The position numbers were made by a program, and so were the translations under genes. Below the pieces are notes generated by a model. The model was not told the origin of the DNA. It saw only the letters and a list, made by a program, of their open reading frames with translations, and did no database searches. A stretch of 43,989 nt of DNA, taken from NCBI GenBank assembly GCA_903929795.1, contig CAIYWC010000150.1:1-43989 (forward strand). Reading direction: 5' to 3'. Positions within the stretch are counted from its first letter, which is position 1; every line of letters starts with the position of its first letter. Origin of the DNA: an uncultured Myxococcales bacterium (GTDB lineage Bacteria > Myxococcota_A > UBA9042). Positions 41,153-43,989 of the stretch are shown here, piece after piece.

Positions 41153-43807
41153 ATGTCCGAAATGCCGCAGAACCTCGCAGATGCCTTGCCGAAAACCTAC
41201 GATCACTTGGCCGTGGAGCCGCGTTGGGTTGCGCAGTGGAACGCTTGGAAGATTTACGAATACAACCCGCAAAGCCCAGCGGCCAAGGCCGGCAAGACGT
41301 TTGCGATCGACACGCCGCCGCCGTACGTGAGCGCCGCGCACCTGCACACCGGGCACGCGATGAGCTACAGCCAGGCGGAATTCGTGATTCGCTACAAGCG
41401 GATGCGCGGACACGAAGTGTTTTACCCGATGGGCTTTGACGACAACGGCCTGCCGACGGAGCGCTATGTCGAGCAGAAGTACAAGATCCAAAAGGGCAAG
41501 ATTACCCGTAAGGAATTCATCGACTTGTGCCTGAAAGAGACGCGCGATGGCGCGGCCGTGTACGAAAACCTCTGGCGATCACTGGGACTTTCGGTCGATT
41601 GGCGGATGACGTACTCGACGATCCAGCCACGCGCCGTGCAACACGCCCAGCAGAGTTTTTTGGATCTGGTGAAAAAAGGCCGGCTGGAGCGGCGCGAGGA
41701 CCCGATTCTGTGGTGCCCGCTGTGCGCGACGTCGCTGGCGCAGGCGGACGTGGAGGCGGGCGACGAGCAGAACCGGCCGATGCACACCGTGGTGTTTCCC
41801 ATGGATCCAGAGACTTCGACGACCGTGGCGGCCGGCCTCATCGAGACAACCCGGCCGGAGCTCATCACGGCGTGCGTGGCGCTGGCGTGTCACCCCAACG
41901 ACAAGCGCTGGGGCCCGATCAAGGGCTTGCGCTTTCGCGTGCCACTGACGGACCTGCGGACGGGCGGGACGAAGGCGCATTTTCGCACAGTGCCGCTGAT
42001 TTTGGACGAGAGCGTGGACCCGGACTTTGGCACCGGCCTGATGATGGTCTGCACTTTTGGCGACACCGAAGACATCGCCAAGTGGCGCAACCACAAGCTG
42101 GAGACGATCCTCATCCTCGACAGCCAAGGCCGTATGATGACACCTGATTTGCCGGAGTTGGACGGCAAGCGCGTGCACGTGATGGCCAAAGGCTCGAGCG
42201 TCTACAGCGAAGCGCGCCTGGCGGCGGTTGAACTGCTGCGCGAGCATGGCTATCTGCGCGAAATCAAGGATAATGTCTCGCGCGCGAGCCTGCACGAGCG
42301 CTGTTCAACGCCGATCGAGATCCAGGTCGCGCCGCAGTGGTTCATCCGCGTTCTGGACCTGAAGGAGCCGCTTCTGGCGCGCGGCCGCGAGCTGCGCTGG
42401 TATCCGGAATTCATGCGCGAGCGCTACGAGCAGTGGGTGGAAAACCTGCGCTGGGACTGGAATATTTCGCGCCAGCGCTTCTACGGTGTGCCGTTTCCGG
42501 TGTGGTTTTGCAACCAATGCCAGGCGCCGAATTACGCGGAAGTCGCTGAATTGCCAGTGGATCCGCTGATGGCGCCGTGTCCGCGCCCGTGCGTGCACTG
42601 CGCGAGCCTGGATCTGCGGCCGGAGCCGGACGTGATGGACACGTGGATGACGTCGAGCCTGACGCCGCTGATCAACGCCAACTGGGCGATGTGGCAAGAC
42701 AATCCGACGACGGAGCGGCCGATCCAGGACCAGCCGCGGCCGCAGATCTACCCCGCGGGCGTGCGCGTGCAAGCCCATGAGATTATTCGCACGTGGCTGT
42801 TTTACACCGTCGCGAAGGCGCACCTCCACACGGATTCGCTGCCGTGGAAGGACGTGATGATCTCCGGCTGGGGCCTGGACAAGCAGGGCAAGAAGATGTC
42901 CAAGCGTCTGGGCAATTTCGTCGAGCCAGGCGAGATTATCCAAAAATATTCAGCGGATGCGCTGCGCTATTGGGCGGCCGGCGCGTCGCTGGGCAACGAC
43001 CTGCGGTTTCTGGAGGATGACGTCAAGGGCGGCAAGCGGCTGCTGACAAAGCTGTGGAATTCCACGCGGTTCGCGATGCTGTACCTGAACGGTTGGACGC
43101 CGGGGCAGGTCGCGGAGACGCCGACGGCGGCGGATCTCGGCATCCGCGCGCGCGTGGTCGAGGCAGCGCTGCAAGCGACCGAGGCGTTTGAGGGCTACGA
43201 ATATTCCAAAGCCGTGCGCGCTGCGGAGGCGCTGTTTTGGGCGGATTGGTGCGATAACTACTTGGAAATCATCAAAGATCGCTTTCGCGACGGCACGGCG
43301 TTCACCCCGGGGCAGGTTGAGGCCGCGCGCCAGACGTTGCTGGACGGGACGTGGACGATCCTGCGGCTATTGGCGCCGGTGTTGCCGTTCATCACCGAAG
43401 AGCTGTACCAGCTGGCGATCAAAGGCTTTTTCTTGGGTGCTCCGCAGTCGATTCACGTCGCGCCGTGGCCGGTGGACGAGGCGCACGTCGCGGACGTTTT
43501 TGGCATTCCCAATCCGCAGTTGACGCTGGTGGCGAGCGGCTGGACGACGCTGCTGGCGTTGGTGTCGGCGGTGCGGACGGCGCGGACGGCGCAGAAGATT
43601 GGCGGCGGTCGGCCGCTGGCTGCGCTGCACCTGCGCGCGGACGCGGCGACGCGCCAGCAGATCGCGCCGCTGCTGCAGGATTGGCTCGCGGCGTCGCGGG
43701 CGGAGCAGCTGCTGGATGGCGGCGACGACGCGCTGGATTGGCACGACGTCGCGGGCACGGCGATGCAGGTGGCAATGGTGCCGGCGCCGCAGGAGCCCGT
43801 CGCGTAG
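41153..43807 (+). CDS. valS: valine--tRNA ligase, archaeal/rickettsial type
   Basis: An 884-residue class I synthetase that charges tRNA-Val. The active-site start is FAIDTPPPYVSAAHLHTGHA, with HTGH as the HIGH motif, and VFYPMGFDDNGLPTERYVEQ follows, a form seen in archaeal and Rickettsia-type ValS and unlike the usual bacterial VGTDHAG version. The editing domain holds LIETTRPELITACVALACHP. Catalytic GKKMSKRLGNFVEP is the KMSKS loop. The anticodon-binding part includes NSTRFAMLYLNGW and LPFITEELYQLA. The long C-terminal coiled coil of bacterial ValS is missing, as expected for this type. GGAG lies eight bases before ATG 41153. Valine rather than isoleucine is inferred from the family branch. 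Confidence 0.9.
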   Translation: MSEMPQNLADALPKTYDHLAVEPRWVAQWNAWKIYEYNPQSPAAKAGKTFAIDTPPPYVSAAHLHTGHAMSYSQAEFVIRYKRMRGHEVFYPMGFDDNGLPTERYVEQKYKIQKGKITRKEFIDLCLKETRDGAAVYENLWRSLGLSVDWRMTYSTIQPRAVQHAQQSFLDLVKKGRLERREDPILWCPLCATSLAQADVEAGDEQNRPMHTVVFPMDPETSTTVAAGLIETTRPELITACVALACHPNDKRWGPIKGLRFRVPLTDLRTGGTKAHFRTVPLILDESVDPDFGTGLMMVCTFGDTEDIAKWRNHKLETILILDSQGRMMTPDLPELDGKRVHVMAKGSSVYSEARLAAVELLREHGYLREIKDNVSRASLHERCSTPIEIQVAPQWFIRVLDLKEPLLARGRELRWYPEFMRERYEQWVENLRWDWNISRQRFYGVPFPVWFCNQCQAPNYAEVAELPVDPLMAPCPRPCVHCASLDLRPEPDVMDTWMTSSLTPLINANWAMWQDNPTTERPIQDQPRPQIYPAGVRVQAHEIIRTWLFYTVAKAHLHTDSLPWKDVMISGWGLDKQGKKMSKRLGNFVEPGEIIQKYSADALRYWAAGASLGNDLRFLEDDVKGGKRLLTKLWNSTRFAMLYLNGWTPGQVAETPTAADLGIRARVVEAALQATEAFEGYEYSKAVRAAEALFWADWCDNYLEIIKDRFRDGTAFTPGQVEAARQTLLDGTWTILRLLAPVLPFITEELYQLAIKGFFLGAPQSIHVAPWPVDEAHVADVFGIPNPQLTLVASGWTTLLALVSAVRTARTAQKIGGGRPLAALHLRADAATRQQIAPLLQDWLAASRAEQLLDGGDDALDWHDVAGTAMQVAMVPAPQEPVA

Positions 43808-43916
43808 CTCTCGCCCCCCGCTAGGGCCGTCGCAAGCTCGCCCCGCCCGAAGCCCTGATGCTTCCCGCCGTCCCAAACCGGCGCCACGCTTCAGCGCTCG
43901 TGACGCACCGGCGAAT

Positions 43917-43967
43917 ATCGAGCGTGCGCGACGGGTTGCCGTTCACGCTCGATGCCGTCTGATTTTT
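43917..43967 (+). terminator. intrinsic terminator after valS
   Basis: ATCGAGCGTG (43917-43926) pairs perfectly with CACGCTCGAT (43944-43953) over a 17-nt loop, followed after nine bases by TTTTT (43963-43967). It is the only classic-looking terminator in the window, 110 bp past the valS stop. Confidence 0.6.
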
Positions 43968-43973
43968 CCGTCG

Positions 43974-43989
43974 CTACTTTTTCTTCGCG
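43974..43989 (-). CDS. possible last codons of a minus-strand gene
   Basis: Read on minus, the final bases give Ala-Lys-Lys-Lys then TAG (43976-43974), a common type of C-terminus. The terminator just upstream on plus fits a convergent gene pair. Too short to identify. Confidence 0.25.

Overview
The window is a strongly GC-rich bacterial chromosome segment, with long spurious open frames opposite nearly every gene, as expected at high GC3. Its gene content points to a delta-type lineage, most likely Myxococcota or a relative. It has several long secreted lipoproteins with Cys-rich repeats, EGF-like modules and MopE-type Asp/Cys repeats. It also has a eukaryote-like Ser/Thr kinase, two PP2C phosphatases, a GAF/HD-GYP protein, a RIO1-type kinase and two small SET-domain proteins. 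The phylum is inferred from family distribution, not from a marker gene. No phage, plasmid, IS element or CRISPR array is visible.

Layout. 1-4.8 kb: a broken gene end, ppnP, and a two-gene lipoprotein operon with an ATGA overlap. 4.9-7.7 kb: a small unknown gene, a MEST-like alpha/beta hydrolase, chaB, a gene-poor stretch with a 21-bp minisatellite and hairpins, and a DoxX-family membrane protein. 7.7-11.7 kb: an unknown gene, a small pseudogene with two lesions, an RlmI-like rRNA methyltransferase and a RIO1 kinase. 11.9-15.3 kb: an Old Yellow Enzyme divergent from an S41 protease across an inverted repeat, then a nitroreductase. 15.3-18.6 kb: a 1096-residue Cys-rich/EGF/fibrinogen-like lipoprotein. 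18.8-24.6 kb: ADE8-like purN, GAF/HD-GYP, a MopE-repeat lipoprotein and a Ser/Thr kinase.

24.7-28.2 kb holds the most unusual locus: a tight four-gene operon of two different SET-domain proteins, a methyltransferase fused to a D-Ala-D-Ala-ligase-like ATP-grasp enzyme, and msrA. It reads like a peptide or protein modification module, but I know of no described system with this composition. 28.2-31.2 kb: a dihydroorotase, then tRNA-Leu(CAA), whose CCA end lies 4 nt before the start codon of an alginate-export-type porin. 31.3-35.6 kb: a PP2C-cyclic-nucleotide-binding fusion, a lipoprotein, a second PP2C, a dolichol-kinase-like enzyme and slyX. 35.6-44 kb: argH, a B12-radical-SAM/PhyH-dioxygenase fusion, a lipoprotein, an archaeal/rickettsial-type valS and its terminator.

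A structure not explained by any gene is a family of five dispersed elements of about 105-130 bp, at about 7.1, 10.5, 11.8, 35.3 and 41.0 kb. Each lies between genes or just overlaps a gene end, and they share a core with a small hairpin that has a bulged G. The stem changes by paired substitutions between copies. Four of the five lie just upstream of, and in the same orientation as, the next gene. Several genes also share a promoter-like pattern, TTGCCR or TTGACG, 17-18 bp, then a -10 hexamer usually starting TA or CA.
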